The translations under genes and the position numbers were made by a program. The notes under the pieces are model-generated. The model worked only from the letters and a program-made list of their open reading frames with translations, searched no databases and was not told the origin of the DNA. From positions 312,504 through 376,503 of the forward strand of contig NZ_JXCA02000001.1 in the NCBI RefSeq assembly GCF_000828085.3: DNA of 64,000 nucleotides. The letters are read 5' to 3'. This stretch comes from Scytonema tolypothrichoides VB-61278. GTDB lineage: Bacteria > Cyanobacteriota > Cyanobacteriia > Cyanobacteriales > Nostocaceae. Positions 55,094 to 64,000 of this stretch are shown here, in pieces. How positions within the stretch are numbered: position 1 is the first letter of the stretch; each line of letters opens with the position of its first letter.

Positions 55094-55444
55094 ATGAGCA
55101 ACGGTAAAAAGTTAGAATTAACGAAATTGTCTTGTCAACTGCAAACAATTGCATCAGCAGTCTATGATACAGCCCAAGATTGTCAAGGGAATGCTAAAGC
55201 TCTTTTAGCCTTACTAAGACAGTTGGAGCAGTTACACCGAGAGATCCGAGATGGGGCTTTTCAACAGAGTTTGCCCGATAATCGTCAAGGTCTCTACTCA
55301 CTGCTTCGCGATATTGAGGCTGAAGGAGGCTGGCCGTATATTGAACGTATGAGGCTACAAGCTTTTTTAACAAAAGCAGAACAACAGACGGCTGTTGAAA
55401 ACAGCAGTGAGGTTTTGGAAAACGATAGCTCCTTGAACTGGTAG
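55094..55444 (+). CDS. Conserved-looking hypothetical protein, 116 residues
   Basis: Helical soluble protein, not recognised: LSCQLQTIASAVYDTAQDCQGN, LLALLRQLEQLHREIRDGAFQQSLP, LYSLLRDIEAEGGWPYIERMRL. Begins with ATG 55094 (MSNGKKLE); the frame upstream to 55061 is open but unlikely. The GGWPYIERMRLQ motif has the look of a conserved core. Lies between psbO and ftsQ. Confidence 0.7.
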   Translation: MSNGKKLELTKLSCQLQTIASAVYDTAQDCQGNAKALLALLRQLEQLHREIRDGAFQQSLPDNRQGLYSLLRDIEAEGGWPYIERMRLQAFLTKAEQQTAVENSSEVLENDSSLNW

Positions 55445-55511
55445 TACCAATTTTGGATTGTGGATTTGAGATTGGGTATTGTCAGTTATTTTTCGTTAAT
55501 AGTTCTTGACT

Positions 55512-55654
55512 AGGACTTACGCAAAAGCTCTTTTAAACCCTCTTAACTATGCGAAGACAGCGCACGCTACGCTAACGTGTTCTTTGCGTCCTACCCTGCG
55601 GGAAGCCGCTCCGCGTCTATGCGGTTGATTTTTTCATTATTTTGCGTAAGTCCT
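55512..55654. repeat. 143-bp MITE-like element, 15-bp terminal inverted repeats
   Basis: AGGACTTACGCAAAA (55512-55526) and its exact complement (55640-55654) bound a core with GCACGCTACGCTAACG and GCGGGAAGCCGCTCCGCG palindromes. AGGACTTACGC ends are a common feature of small cyanobacterial elements. It fills part of the 652-base gap 55445-56096; the rest is AT-rich without a gene and holds the ftsQ promoter. Confidence 0.75.
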
Positions 55655-56096
55655 GTTGACGACAAACCTCTGACCAATCCCCATGACCATCTCTAAGGTT
55701 TGCTTCCGCATCACATGCCTGTATGGGCATTATATTTAGCACTATGACGCCAGTCATGATATAATGAAAATTTACCCTGTTTGTTCTAATTTATGTTAAA
55801 AATATGACAGCGTATATACTCTGATTAAATTTTTTCAAATATCAACAAATTTTATCCGTTTAAGTACTCTTGTGTTGTTTTAGCTCCTGAGTTCTCGGTC
55901 GGACAATGAAAAAGTAGTATGCAGATAATACTATTTTTTTTTGTAGCTTTTTGAAGTAGGAAATGGTTGCCACAAAAAAATCAAAAGGCTAGATTCATCT
56001 GGAGAGCAGATCTAAGTCCCGCTAACAGCATTGACTAAAATTACGTAATACTACAAGCGCAATCACGACTAGGATTAAAAGTATGGAAGGGTTTGA

Positions 56097-56945
56097 ATGG
56101 CTGGTATTGTATCGGTTTCCCGCTCAGATTTAAAAGGTCGCCGTAAGAAATTACGTCAAAAGCGGCAGATGAAAATTATCCAGACAATTTGGCAAACCAT
56201 TGTCGTGAGTTCATTGGCGGGAGGTTTGCTGTGGACGGCTATCCAACCGATTTGGATACTGAAAACACCCAAAGATATTGAGGTTTTAGGTAATCACGTA
56301 CTATCTGGTGAGGCGATTCAGTCACTGCTCGTGGTTTCCTATCCTCAGTCTTTATGGCGTATAGAACCTCATAGGATTGCCGAATCTTTGAAACAGCAAC
56401 CGATGATAGTACAAGCGAATGTTAATCGTCGTCTGTTTCCACCAGGGTTAATCATCCAGATTAAAGAACGAGTCCCTGTGGCGATCGCCCAAAGTCGTCG
56501 GAAGCAAGGAAACACTGACACAGATCACAAAAAAGTATCTGTAGGCTTGCTAGATGCCAATGGCGTTTGGATACCTATAGAAAAATATACATCTGGTGAT
56601 CCCAGCTTGCAATTGCCTAGTCTCAAAGTTTTTGGCTCACTAGAGCAATATCACCCCTATTGGACTGAACTTTATCAAGCTCTCAGCCAGAGTTTTGTTA
56701 ACGTTAAAGAAATTGATTTCCAGGATCCAACAAATTTAATTTTGAAAACAGAACTGGGAAATATACATCTTGGATCACCAAGTTCTTTGTTGTCTGAAAA
56801 AATTAAGGTAATGGCACAAATGCGCAATTTACCTGCACAACTCAATCGTAGTCAAATAGACTACATTGATCTCAAAAATCCAGACATTCCATTAGTACAA
56901 ATGATCCAAAAAAAACAACAGCCTAAATCCTCAACAAGTCGCTAA
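56097..56945 (+). CDS. ftsQ: Cell division protein FtsQ/DivIB
   Basis: 282 residues, a single-pass inner-membrane divisome protein. Basic N-terminus (RRKKLRQKRQMK), membrane helix about 29-50, POTRA domain (LKTPKDIEVLGNHVLSGEAIQSLL... PMIVQANVNRRLFPPGLIIQIKERVPVAI) and the beta domain with LLDANGVWIPI. The C-terminal end is normal. Followed by ftsZ after 1.37 kb, a common cyanobacterial order. The start is ATG 56097 behind GAAGGG. Confidence 0.93.
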   Translation: MAGIVSVSRSDLKGRRKKLRQKRQMKIIQTIWQTIVVSSLAGGLLWTAIQPIWILKTPKDIEVLGNHVLSGEAIQSLLVVSYPQSLWRIEPHRIAESLKQQPMIVQANVNRRLFPPGLIIQIKERVPVAIAQSRRKQGNTDTDHKKVSVGLLDANGVWIPIEKYTSGDPSLQLPSLKVFGSLEQYHPYWTELYQALSQSFVNVKEIDFQDPTNLILKTELGNIHLGSPSSLLSEKIKVMAQMRNLPAQLNRSQIDYIDLKNPDIPLVQMIQKKQQPKSSTSR

Positions 56946-58314
56946 AAAGATTTGCTGGGTTCGATGTGTCAGACACACCGAATAGATAAGGAAGTTTTAT
57001 GCTGAATCAATATACAATTTTCGATATTGCAGTAACCAACGATATTGCAGTACCCAAGTAGAAACCAGCGTTAACTTCTAATGACAATGGGAGGAATAAT
57101 GATTAAAACTTCTACATTGGAGTAGAAGTAAAGCTTGTTGTTGCCCTAACATCTAAATATAGTGGGTGCATAAACGTTAGACAAACTGATGATGGAGTCT
57201 AGGCTGAAAAACGTCTGTTGACTACCTAGTGTTCGACAGAACACATCAGGTGATGGGGTTGAGTTCATGAGCTTTTTATTTTCTGCTAACCCAAAAAAGG
57301 AAAGCAATATTGTCTTCGAGGAAAAGTGCGGTTTGCAACAGCTTCCTGTAAGGGTGGACAGTTTGTTCTCCGAGCAGGTGTGTTTTGAAAACAGTTGTAT
57401 TGAGACATTCAAAGGCTAAATTTCCGTAAGTAAAACTCTGTAGCAACAAGAGTGAAGCATACTGACACAGACGTGTAAGGACTGCTTCCCTTGGATTTCT
57501 CTAAATACCTTCAGACTTTCGTGCTAGTCACAAGGGGAACTCTTCCAAACCAAAGGTAAAATTTCTTTATTGCAAAGTTTCCTTGTATATAAGGTGAAGC
57601 TGATAGCAAAAAACCAGGGTGTTCCATTACTTAATAAGTCATTTCTCGGTTATGTCCAGTTCAGCAATAGATAATGAGAACAGAAATCTTGTGTCTTAAA
57701 TGGTAAATCCGATTGTTCAAACCTTAATGACAGATGAGACTCACCACGGTCTGCCTTTACAAGTTACGCAGTTACTTGCGGATTTGGTGTACAAAATTTC
57801 CTATTTTTCAATATTGTGTATACGTAATCACTTAAAATTACTCCGAACAGACGATTTTGAAGGCGGCAATAGTTGGTTCCACCAACGGTTGAGAGACTTG
57901 TATTTTTTAAATTTATACCATAAAAGATCTGTGTGCGGTTCGGAGAGCCAAAAAAAGACCTGTAGCTCTAGTCATAAAATAAATGTCCAATGTCAATCAC
58001 AATCTCGAACACGGAGATATGATTGGGGATACCAGGGGTATACTGAGCCAAATCGGCCAAATAGTAGTGAAGATATTAATGTCTGGTGGAAGTTATACAG
58101 GTCAATTTTCCGTAAATATAGGTATACTTCACTAAAATTAGCTATGCGACTGGATGCCTTAATGGCTAAATCGATAGCAAACTTTCGACCTCCAATCCAA
58201 CCAGGGCTGGAAGTTGAAAGAATCATAAACAAAAATGCCATAAACTATGGCGATCTTGCGTCAAACTATAGTTGACTCCCAGGTGAATCACACCATAAAA
58301 AGTCGTTTATCTAC
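56946..58314. other. 1.37-kb ftsQ-ftsZ spacer
   Basis: Unusually long for this gene pair. It should hold the ftsZ promoters. A 191-codon plus-strand frame at 57700-58275 ends 39 bases before ftsZ, but has a Ser/Cys/Arg-rich, low-conservation look and no clear ribosome binding site; I do not accept it as a gene. A short inverted pair of CGATATTGCAGTA words lies at 57022-57050. No RNA gene recognised. Confidence 0.4.
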
Positions 58315-59658
58315 ATGCTCGCAACTCCGATGACACTTGATAATAACCAAGGGCTTACCTATAAAAACTCCCAGTCTCCAGGACAGCAGGGGTTCTCGCT
58401 GGCAGTCAATTCCACTAATCCCTTTAATAATACTGCGGTAAACTATGGGCAAAACCATGACAGCAAGAAAATTCCTAGTGAAGAAATGCGAATGGGTGAT
58501 ATTGTTCCTGGTCGAGTCGCCAATATTAAAGTAATTGGTGTGGGTGGTGGCGGTAGTAATGCTGTTAACCGCATGATTGCCTCTGATGTAATTGGCGTGG
58601 AGTTTTGGTCAATTAACACCGATGCACAGGCTTTGACCTTAGCATCTGCTCCCGCTCGCTTGCAAATTGGACAGAAACTTACGCGGGGTTTAGGAGCAGG
58701 TGGTAACCCTGCTATTGGTCAAAAAGCTGCTGAGGAATCACGGGACGAGATAGCCAAGGCTTTAGAGGGTGCCGACTTAGTCTTTATCACTGCTGGTATG
58801 GGAGGAGGTACTGGTACTGGTGCCGCTCCGATTGTTGCTGAAGTTGCAAAAGAGATGGGCGCTCTCACTGTCGGGGTGGTGACGCGTCCATTTATCTTTG
58901 AAGGGCGTCGCCGCACCAGTCAAGCAGAGCAAGGTGTTGAAGGTCTAAAAAGTAGGGTGGATACCCTGATCATTATCCCCAACAACAAGCTTTTGGAAGT
59001 TATCCCGGAGCAGACACCTATGCAAGAAGCTTTTCGCTATGCAGATGATGTGCTGCGTCAAGGGGTACAAGGTATTTCAGATATCATCACAATCCCTGGT
59101 TTGATTAACGTTGACTTCGCCGATGTGCGCGCTGTTATGGCGGATGCGGGATCAGCGTTGATGGGAATTGGCATTGGCTCAGGAAAATCAAGAGCTAGAG
59201 AAGCAGCAATTGCTGCCATTTCTTCGCCGTTACTAGAGTCTTCGATTGAAGGAGCCAGAGGTGTTGTCTTTAACATTACTGGTGGTAGTGACCTGACCCT
59301 GCATGAAGTAAACGCTGCCGCAGAAACAATCTATGAAGTTGTTGATCCCAACGCCAATATTATTTTTGGAGCAGTGATTGATGATAGGCTCCAGGGTGAG
59401 GTCAGACTGACCGTCATTGCCACAGGATTTACAGGTGAAGTACAAGCTGCACAACAACAAAATGTCAATCAAGGACGGGTTGTCTCTCCAGCAGCAACAA
59501 GACGACCAATGCCACAGCCACAGCCACAGCCACAGCCACCACAGTCACAGCCACAGCCACCAGCAGCTAATCCTCCAACGCCGATAGCGGAACCGAAAGA
59601 AAAACCAGGACTAGATATACCGGATTTTCTCCGTAACCGACGTACACCCCGTAATTAA
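58315..59658 (+). CDS. ftsZ: Cell division GTPase FtsZ
   Basis: 447 residues; polymerises at mid-cell as the division ring. Cyanobacterial N-terminal extension of about 60 residues, then the tubulin fold with [17 protein letters not shown], the G-box [16 protein letters not shown], the T7-loop stretch [18 protein letters not shown] and the C-terminal domain. The linker has a Pro-Gln repeat (residues 400-425, from CCACAG repeats), and the tail ends with [12 protein letters not shown], the conserved peptide for partners such as FtsA-like/SepF. ATG 58315 gives [14 protein letters not shown] 58330 (MTLDNN) is an alternative start close to known Anabaena FtsZ N-termini. Confidence 0.97.
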   Translation: MLATPMTLDNNQGLTYKNSQSPGQQGFSLAVNSTNPFNNTAVNYGQNHDSKKIPSEEMRMGDIVPGRVANIKVIGVGGGGSNAVNRMIASDVIGVEFWSINTDAQALTLASAPARLQIGQKLTRGLGAGGNPAIGQKAAEESRDEIAKALEGADLVFITAGMGGGTGTGAAPIVAEVAKEMGALTVGVVTRPFIFEGRRRTSQAEQGVEGLKSRVDTLIIIPNNKLLEVIPEQTPMQEAFRYADDVLRQGVQGISDIITIPGLINVDFADVRAVMADAGSALMGIGIGSGKSRAREAAIAAISSPLLESSIEGARGVVFNITGGSDLTLHEVNAAAETIYEVVDPNANIIFGAVIDDRLQGEVRLTVIATGFTGEVQAAQQQNVNQGRVVSPAATRRPMPQPQPQPQPPQSQPQPPAANPPTPIAEPKEKPGLDIPDFLRNRRTPRN

Positions 59659-60051
59659 TAAGAAGTTATGAACTTATCGATGGAATCAGGGTAAAAAAGG
59701 TTATATGACTCATCATTCATTAAGTTTTAGTTGAAAAGTTTTGCAATTTGCTGAGGAAGTGTGAACTTTGGATCAAAAGTAATCCCCAACTTTATGGAGA
59801 AGATAGAGGAACCTAGGCGCGTGCCCAGAACTGCGCCCTTTGGGTATGTCCTATGCGCATAACGCACGCGCCCCAGGCGTGCGCTTTGCACTTACGCAGT
59901 CGCCTGACGCCACATTCTAAGAAACCGGGAAGCCGCCCGGAGGGCGTTTACAACGGGACGGACAGTTTGCCCCGGAGGGAAACCCGACAACGCAACAGTC
60001 CTCGGGAACCCCCGTACAAAAGTGGCACATGAGGGAGACGTTGGTTCAGCG
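59659..60051. repeat. Gap after ftsZ with GC-rich palindromic repeats
   Basis: Bases 59815-59900 hold GGCGCGTGCCC and GCGCATAACGCACGCGCCCC, and 59925-60000 hold GGGAAGCCGCCCGGAGGGC and CCCCGGAGGGAAACCC, members of the dispersed palindrome families. They precede the tnpB remnant. No intact gene. Confidence 0.5.
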
Positions 60052-60620
60052 CTGTCTCGCCGTACTAAGTTAGTCAGCGATAGCCAAGCTGTCATAGTAG
60101 AGAATCTACCCTGGCGGGAAGCCGCTGAGTCCCAAGGGGACACGCTGAGCGCAAAGCGCACGCTACGCGAACGCGAACGCGTCTACATGTCAAGGGCATG
60201 GTATGCGCAAAGCGCACGCTACGCGAACGTAATCATAAATTGGCAAAAGCAATATCTGATCGTGGATGGCGAACATTTACTAACTTTCTGGCTTATAAGC
60301 TAGAGCGCAAAGGTGCAAAGTTAGTTGAGATTGATAGATGGTTTCCCAGTTCAAAGCTCTGCTCTAATTGTTTTTATCAAATTGGTGAAGTGCCACTAGA
60401 TGTAAGGAACTGGATTTGCCCTCACTGCGGTACTCATCATGACCGCGATGGAAATGCAGCTATCAATATTAGAGTAGAAGGAATCAGAATGCTAAAGGTG
60501 AGCCAGTCCGGTCTTGGGGTCTCCCCAAGTGGAGCAACTGGCGAACCCATAAGGGCGGAAGGTTCAGCCGTCTGGTGCTGTAGGAGGGGAAGTAAGACCA
60601 AAGCTTGGACGAAAGTCTAA
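60052..60620 (+). pseudogene. TnpB C-terminal remnant, split by two short repeat insertions
   Basis: The N-terminal two thirds of TnpB are missing. What remains is LSRRTKLVSDSQAVIVENL, then NHKLAKAISDRGW...LERKGAKLVEIDRWFPSSKLCSNC with the zinc-ribbon cysteines (CSNC, CPHC), and DRDGNAAINI of RuvC-III. The two blocks are in different frames, because 77 bases (60110-60186, flanked by CTAC on both sides) were inserted. A second, in-frame 24-base insert (60204-60227) separates MV from RNH. Removing both restores a normal TnpB sequence. A right-end hairpin CCCCGTCCGCC...GGCGGGG (60649-60673) follows. This type keeps the zinc ribbon, unlike the tnpB at 18567. Confidence 0.85.
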
Positions 60621-60717
60621 TCTAAGGCATTTCCCCGCGAGTACAGAAGCCCCGTCCGCCGGGAGCGGCGGGGTAGTTCACCTTATGTGAATGTTTTATG
60701 GTAATGGTTATAATTCA

Positions 60718-61683
60718 TCATTTCTTTGCCTGCTCAACCCATTGAATCACCTGATGACCAAGACGAGTACCGTCTAGTCGATCTATCTCGCGCACTCCGG
60801 TAGGACTTGTGACGTTGACTTCAGTAAGGTAACCACCGATCACGTCAATGCCGACAAAAATTAAACCATCTTTGCGTAAGGTTTCAGCGAGTTGGGTGCA
60901 AATTTCATACTCTCTAGGAGAGATATCAGTTTGGGCAACTGTACCACCTGTCGCCATATTATTACGAAAGTCGCTGCCAGATGAAAGGCGATTGAGGGCA
61001 CCGATTGGCTCGCCATTGAGCAGGATAATCCGCTTGTCTCCGTCTTTTGCCTCCGGTAAGTAGGTTTGTACCATCACTGGTACTTGACCTTGGACGGTAC
61101 TGAGTTCGACCATAGAATTGAAGTTGCGATCGCCCAATTCTAAAAATAAAATCCCCTCTCCGGCTTTATTTCCCAAGGGTTTGAGTACCGCCCTTCCTTG
61201 AGCCTCTACAAATTGCTTGATCAACTGCTTCTGTGCGGTGACAATAGTTTCTGGAATCGCTTTGGTAAACTGAAGGGCATACATTTTTTCGTTTGCCGCT
61301 CGAATTCCCGAAGGACTGTTGATAACCAAAGTTTTGTTTTGGTCTATGTAGTCCAGAATGTACGTAGCATAAAGATAAGGAACTGTGACAGGTGGATCTG
61401 TCCGCATGAAGACAGCATCCAGTGTTTCCAGGCAAACAAGGGTACGGCTGCTCAATTTGTACCAAGGATTCGCTGCTTGATAACGTCCCTCCACCAACTG
61501 CACTGGTATAAGTTCCACTCTTTCTAACAGCGCCCAAGCTTTGCCTTCCACCACACTGAGTTGATTGGCTTGAGTGACCCAAATTTCATGTCCTAGAATT
61601 TGCGCTGCTTCCATCAGAGCAACACTTGTGTCGTGACACGGATCAAGTTGATGGATAGGATCAATGATAAAAGCCAGTTTCAC
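60718..61683 (-). CDS. gshB: Glutathione synthetase
   Basis: 321 residues; ATP-grasp ligase joining gamma-glutamylcysteine and glycine. Motifs: MKLAFIIDPIHQLDPCHDTS at the start, DAVFMRTDPPVTVPYLYAT, VLKPLGNKAGEGILFL, YLPEAKDGDKRIILLNGEPIGALNR, and VGIDVIGGYLTEVNVTSPTG. Full length. Lies 116 bases downstream of grxC on the same strand, a functional pair. Confidence 0.96.
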   Translation of the reverse strand: MKLAFIIDPIHQLDPCHDTSVALMEAAQILGHEIWVTQANQLSVVEGKAWALLERVELIPVQLVEGRYQAANPWYKLSSRTLVCLETLDAVFMRTDPPVTVPYLYATYILDYIDQNKTLVINSPSGIRAANEKMYALQFTKAIPETIVTAQKQLIKQFVEAQGRAVLKPLGNKAGEGILFLELGDRNFNSMVELSTVQGQVPVMVQTYLPEAKDGDKRIILLNGEPIGALNRLSSGSDFRNNMATGGTVAQTDISPREYEICTQLAETLRKDGLIFVGIDVIGGYLTEVNVTSPTGVREIDRLDGTRLGHQVIQWVEQAKK

Positions 61684-61799
61684 GCTTTCTGCCTCAATTG
61701 CCAGGAAATTCCAAGGTTGTTCAATTTAGATTATGCACTTAAGAGTTATAAATAACTCTTGCTAATTCCTCACTTTTAACTCTTGACTTTTATGTCAAC

Positions 61800-62072
61800 C
61801 TATACATTGTTGGTCGATGCTAGTAGCTCATCCAGCTTGCCTTGACCTTCTAAAGCATAAATATCATCACAACCGCCGACGTGATAGTCGTTGATAAAAA
61901 TTTGTGGTACAGAACGCCTGCCATTTGCTCTTCTAGCCATAAGATTGCGTGCAGCTTCATCTCCATCAATGCTGTATTCGGTGTAATTTACCCCCTTGTT
62001 TGCCAGCAAGTTTTTGGCACGAATACAAAATGGGCAAGTTCTCCAAGTATAAATTTCTACTTTTGCAGCCAT
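61800..62072 (-). CDS. grxC: Glutaredoxin 3
   Basis: 90 residues, thioredoxin fold with active site TCPFCIRAK (CPFC), GSH-binding SVPQIFIN and the GGCDDIYALE motif. A dithiol glutaredoxin that uses glutathione; gshB directly downstream makes its cofactor. Full length. Confidence 0.96.
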   Translation of the reverse strand: MAAKVEIYTWRTCPFCIRAKNLLANKGVNYTEYSIDGDEAARNLMARRANGRRSVPQIFINDYHVGGCDDIYALEGQGKLDELLASTNNV

Positions 62073-62263
62073 AACATCCTCAACTTTTATTAATGTTTTT
62101 TAATTTTAAGACAATAATGTTTTTGTGGCTGTAGATGCTTTATCTTGTGTTTACCTTCCCAATCAGGTACAAAGTTGTCCCTTCATTTTGGAATTAGCTC
62201 AAAGTTTGTGTAAAGTAAGGCTTTAGAATATCTTATTTTTTTAGTTAATAAATTGCTCTTAAA

Positions 62264-63457
62264 ATGACATCCGTGTCTCCTCACAAAAAAGCCAAAGCCC
62301 TCAAACCCAGTAGCCGTCGCCCTGCTAAAGAACTCTGTAGCGAGTGTGGTCTGTGCGATACATACTATATTCACTATGTCAAGGAAGCTTGTGCTTTTAT
62401 TAATCAGCAAATAGATAAACTCGAAGAACAAACGCACACTCGCTCTCGAAATTTCGACAATTCTGATGAATTGTACTTTGGTGTGCATCAAGACATGATG
62501 GCGGCGCGGAAAAAGCAGCCTGTTCCCGGTGCTCAATGGACGGGGATTGTTAGTACTATCGCCATCGAAATGCTGAATCGCGGTATTGTTGAAGGTGTCG
62601 TTTGTGTGCAAAACACGAAAGAAGACCGTTTTCAACCGATGCCCATTATAGCTCGTACCCCAGAGGAAATACTGGCAGCACGAGTCAATAAACCAACACT
62701 GTCACCAAATTTATCCGTCTTGGAACAAGTAGAAAAATCAGGAATGAAGCGGCTGTTGGTGATTGGTGTTGGTTGTCAAATTCAAGCATTACGAGCCGTC
62801 GAAAAACAATTAGGCTTAGAAAAACTTTACGTTTTAGGCACACCTTGTGTCGATAATGTTAACCGTGCAGGACTGCAAAAATTCTTGGAAACAACCAGCA
62901 AATCACCTGACACGGTAGTACATTACGAATTTATGCAAGACTTCCGGGTTCATTTCAAACACGAAGATGGCTCAACCGAAACGGTGCCTTTCTTTGGACT
63001 AAAAACTAATAAACTGAAAGATGTATTTGCTCCCTCCTGCATGAGTTGCTTTGACTACGTTAATTCTCTGGCGGATTTGGTCGTAGGTTACATGGGGGCA
63101 CCTTTTGGGTGGCAATGGATTGTTGTCAGAAATGAAACAGGTCAACAGATGCTGGACTTGGTGAAAGACCAACTAGAAACTGGGCCAGTGATGTCAAAGG
63201 GCGATCGCACAGCCGCAGTCCAACAAAGCATACCCGCCTACGACAAAGGCGTTACCCTCCCCATGTGGGCGGCAAAATTAATGGGTGTTGTGATTGAAAA
63301 AATTGGTCCTAAAGGTTTAGAATACGCCCGTTTTTCAATTGATTCTCACTTTACCCGCAACTATTTGTATGTGAAGCGAAATCATCCGGAGAAATTAGAT
63401 GCACACGTTCCAGGATTTGCCAAGCGTATCGTTGAGCAGTATAAGTTACCAGAGTAA
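62264..63457 (+). CDS. bciB: 3,8-Divinyl chlorophyllide reductase, F420-dehydrogenase beta-like (BciB/Slr1923 type)
   Basis: 397 residues; reduces the 8-vinyl group of divinyl chlorophyllide, a step needed for normal chlorophyll a. Family marks: ELCSECGLCDTYY, VPGAQWTGIVSTIA, GVGCQIQALRAVEKQLG, LGTPCVDNV and FAPSCMSCFDYVNSLADLVVGYMGAP, giving the Fe-S and FAD sites. Matches the FrhB-family reductase of cyanobacteria and plants. A psaB follows after 142 bases on the same strand. Confidence 0.92.
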   Translation: MTSVSPHKKAKALKPSSRRPAKELCSECGLCDTYYIHYVKEACAFINQQIDKLEEQTHTRSRNFDNSDELYFGVHQDMMAARKKQPVPGAQWTGIVSTIAIEMLNRGIVEGVVCVQNTKEDRFQPMPIIARTPEEILAARVNKPTLSPNLSVLEQVEKSGMKRLLVIGVGCQIQALRAVEKQLGLEKLYVLGTPCVDNVNRAGLQKFLETTSKSPDTVVHYEFMQDFRVHFKHEDGSTETVPFFGLKTNKLKDVFAPSCMSCFDYVNSLADLVVGYMGAPFGWQWIVVRNETGQQMLDLVKDQLETGPVMSKGDRTAAVQQSIPAYDKGVTLPMWAAKLMGVVIEKIGPKGLEYARFSIDSHFTRNYLYVKRNHPEKLDAHVPGFAKRIVEQYKLPE

Positions 63458-63599
63458 AAACATAAGAGTAGCGGACTCAGAACCTAGCTATAATTCTCGA
63501 TAGTCTCTTACCCGAACAGCCTTAATGAGTTCACTAAAAGTGAGTTGCAATGGGTGTTGAAGGCGTAGAATTTGATGTGGGCAAAAACAATTCATCCTT

Positions 63600-64000
63600 A
63601 TGGCAACAAAATTTCCAAAATTTAGCCAGGATCTAGCACAGGACCCGACGACGCGTCGGATCTGGTATGCGATCGCAACGGGGAATGATTTTGAAAGCCA
63701 CGATGGCATGACAGAAGAAAATCTTTACCAAAAGATTTTCGCGACTCACTTCGGTCATGTGGCAATCATCTTCCTATGGGCATCCAGCCTGCTGTTCCAT
63801 GTGGCCTGGCAAGGTAACTTTGAACAGTGGATAAAAGATCCTCTTCACATCCGTCCCATCGCTCATGCAATCTGGGATCCGCACTTCGGAAAACCAGCAA
63901 TAGAAGCGTTTACCCAAGGCGGCGCTAACTATCCAGTCAACATCACCTACTCCGGCATCTACCACTGGTGGTACACCATTGGTATGCGGACGAACAATGA
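63600..64000 (+). CDS. psaB: Photosystem I P700 apoprotein A2, 3' truncated by window
   Basis: The first 133 codons of Psa[71 protein letters not shown] and [11 protein letters not shown]. The gene continues past the window. It differs from the usual cyanobacterial PsaB at several places ([22 protein letters not shown]), and no psaA precedes it; bciB is the upstream neighbour. This suggests a second, divergent psaB copy rather than the main psaAB operon. ATG at 63600. Confidence 0.93.
   Translation, partial: MATKFPKFSQDLAQDPTTRRIWYAIATGNDFESHDGMTEENLYQKIFATHFGHVAIIFLWASSLLFHVAWQGNFEQWIKDPLHIRPIAHAIWDPHFGKPAIEAFTQGGANYPVNITYSGIYHWWYTIGMRTNN

Noticed and set aside
57700..58275. 191-codon frame before ftsZ
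   Set aside because: Rich in Ser, Cys, Arg and Asn, with no recognisable motif and no ribosome binding site; more like chance in a long spacer. Kept as a doubtful note under the spacer.
59892..60161. 89-codon minus-strand frame (and plus-strand 60022-60303)
   Set aside because: Lies in GC-rich palindromic repeats and the tnpB remnant; open frames there come from the repeat composition.
1..64000. tRNA or rRNA genes
   Set aside because: I looked for T-loop-like GGTTCGANTC words and rRNA-like blocks in the gaps; none had a matching cloverleaf context.

Overview
The window comes from a filamentous, probably heterocyst-forming cyanobacterium (Nostocales type). It carries photosystem genes (psbO, psaI, the start of a psaB), ndhH, a divinyl-chlorophyllide reductase and menA. 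HIP1 octamers (GCGATCGC) are frequent, and heptanucleotide tandem repeats of the heterocystous type occur. The gene order sigF-psbO-...-ftsQ-ftsZ-gshB-grxC resembles, from memory, the order in Nostoc/Anabaena. No tRNA, rRNA or CRISPR array was recognised.

Layout. 1-1.9 kb: end of a cytochrome c oxidase operon (ctaD, ctaE). 2.1-6.1 kb: a COP23-type secreted protein, a double-ATPase peptide/nickel-type ABC protein, and a small acidic protein made of six exact 19-residue repeats. 6.2-14.3 kb: a signalling region with three receiver-only regulators (one lacking its phospho-Asp and conserved Lys), a CheB methylesterase, a Crp/Fnr regulator, a CheR methyltransferase with PAS and coiled coil, and a PAS histidine kinase. 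The last three enzyme genes look like the split parts of a CheB-CheR-PAS-kinase chimera. 14.3-18.3 kb: rsmH, then ndhH followed by a MidA/NDUFAF7-type methyltransferase, whose mitochondrial counterpart modifies the NdhH homologue. 18.3-20 kb: a solo tnpB element that seems to supply the midA stop codon. 20-29.2 kb: a dehydrogenase, a LamG/GMC-oxidoreductase/GH13 operon, a GST, and a UbiE-type methyltransferase with a MenA prenyltransferase.

29.8-34.4 kb is a defence- or conflict-like cluster. An HTH-NACHT NTPase is divergent from an Xre/MbcA-type antitoxin, a RES-domain toxin and a two-helix membrane protein; gene debris follows. 35-39.6 kb returns to housekeeping genes (gntK, leuC, a DUF2891 gene, a conserved hypothetical). 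A 48-residue psaI gene lies at 40.1 kb.

40.4-49.9 kb is the most unusual part. One strand encodes, in order of transcription, a VWA membrane protein, an 1096-residue tubulin-like GTPase ending in a SHOCT-like tail, a MotA/ExbB-like protein with a long coiled tail, a MotB/OmpA-like protein that keeps the ion-channel Asp, and an 829-residue unknown. This looks like an ion-driven, peptidoglycan-anchored motor tied to a tubulin-like filament. It has no Zorya effector genes and no flagellar genes, and I cannot assign it to a described system. Upstream lie an 81-residue protein, a PilP-like lipoprotein and a SigF-type sigma factor. 53-64 kb: psbO, ftsQ, ftsZ, a tnpB remnant broken by short repeats, gshB, grxC, bciB and a psaB that is not preceded by psaA.

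Short dispersed palindromes and MITE-like elements occur throughout. Several sit inside reading frames or at stop codons, which suggests active spread of small repeats in this genome.
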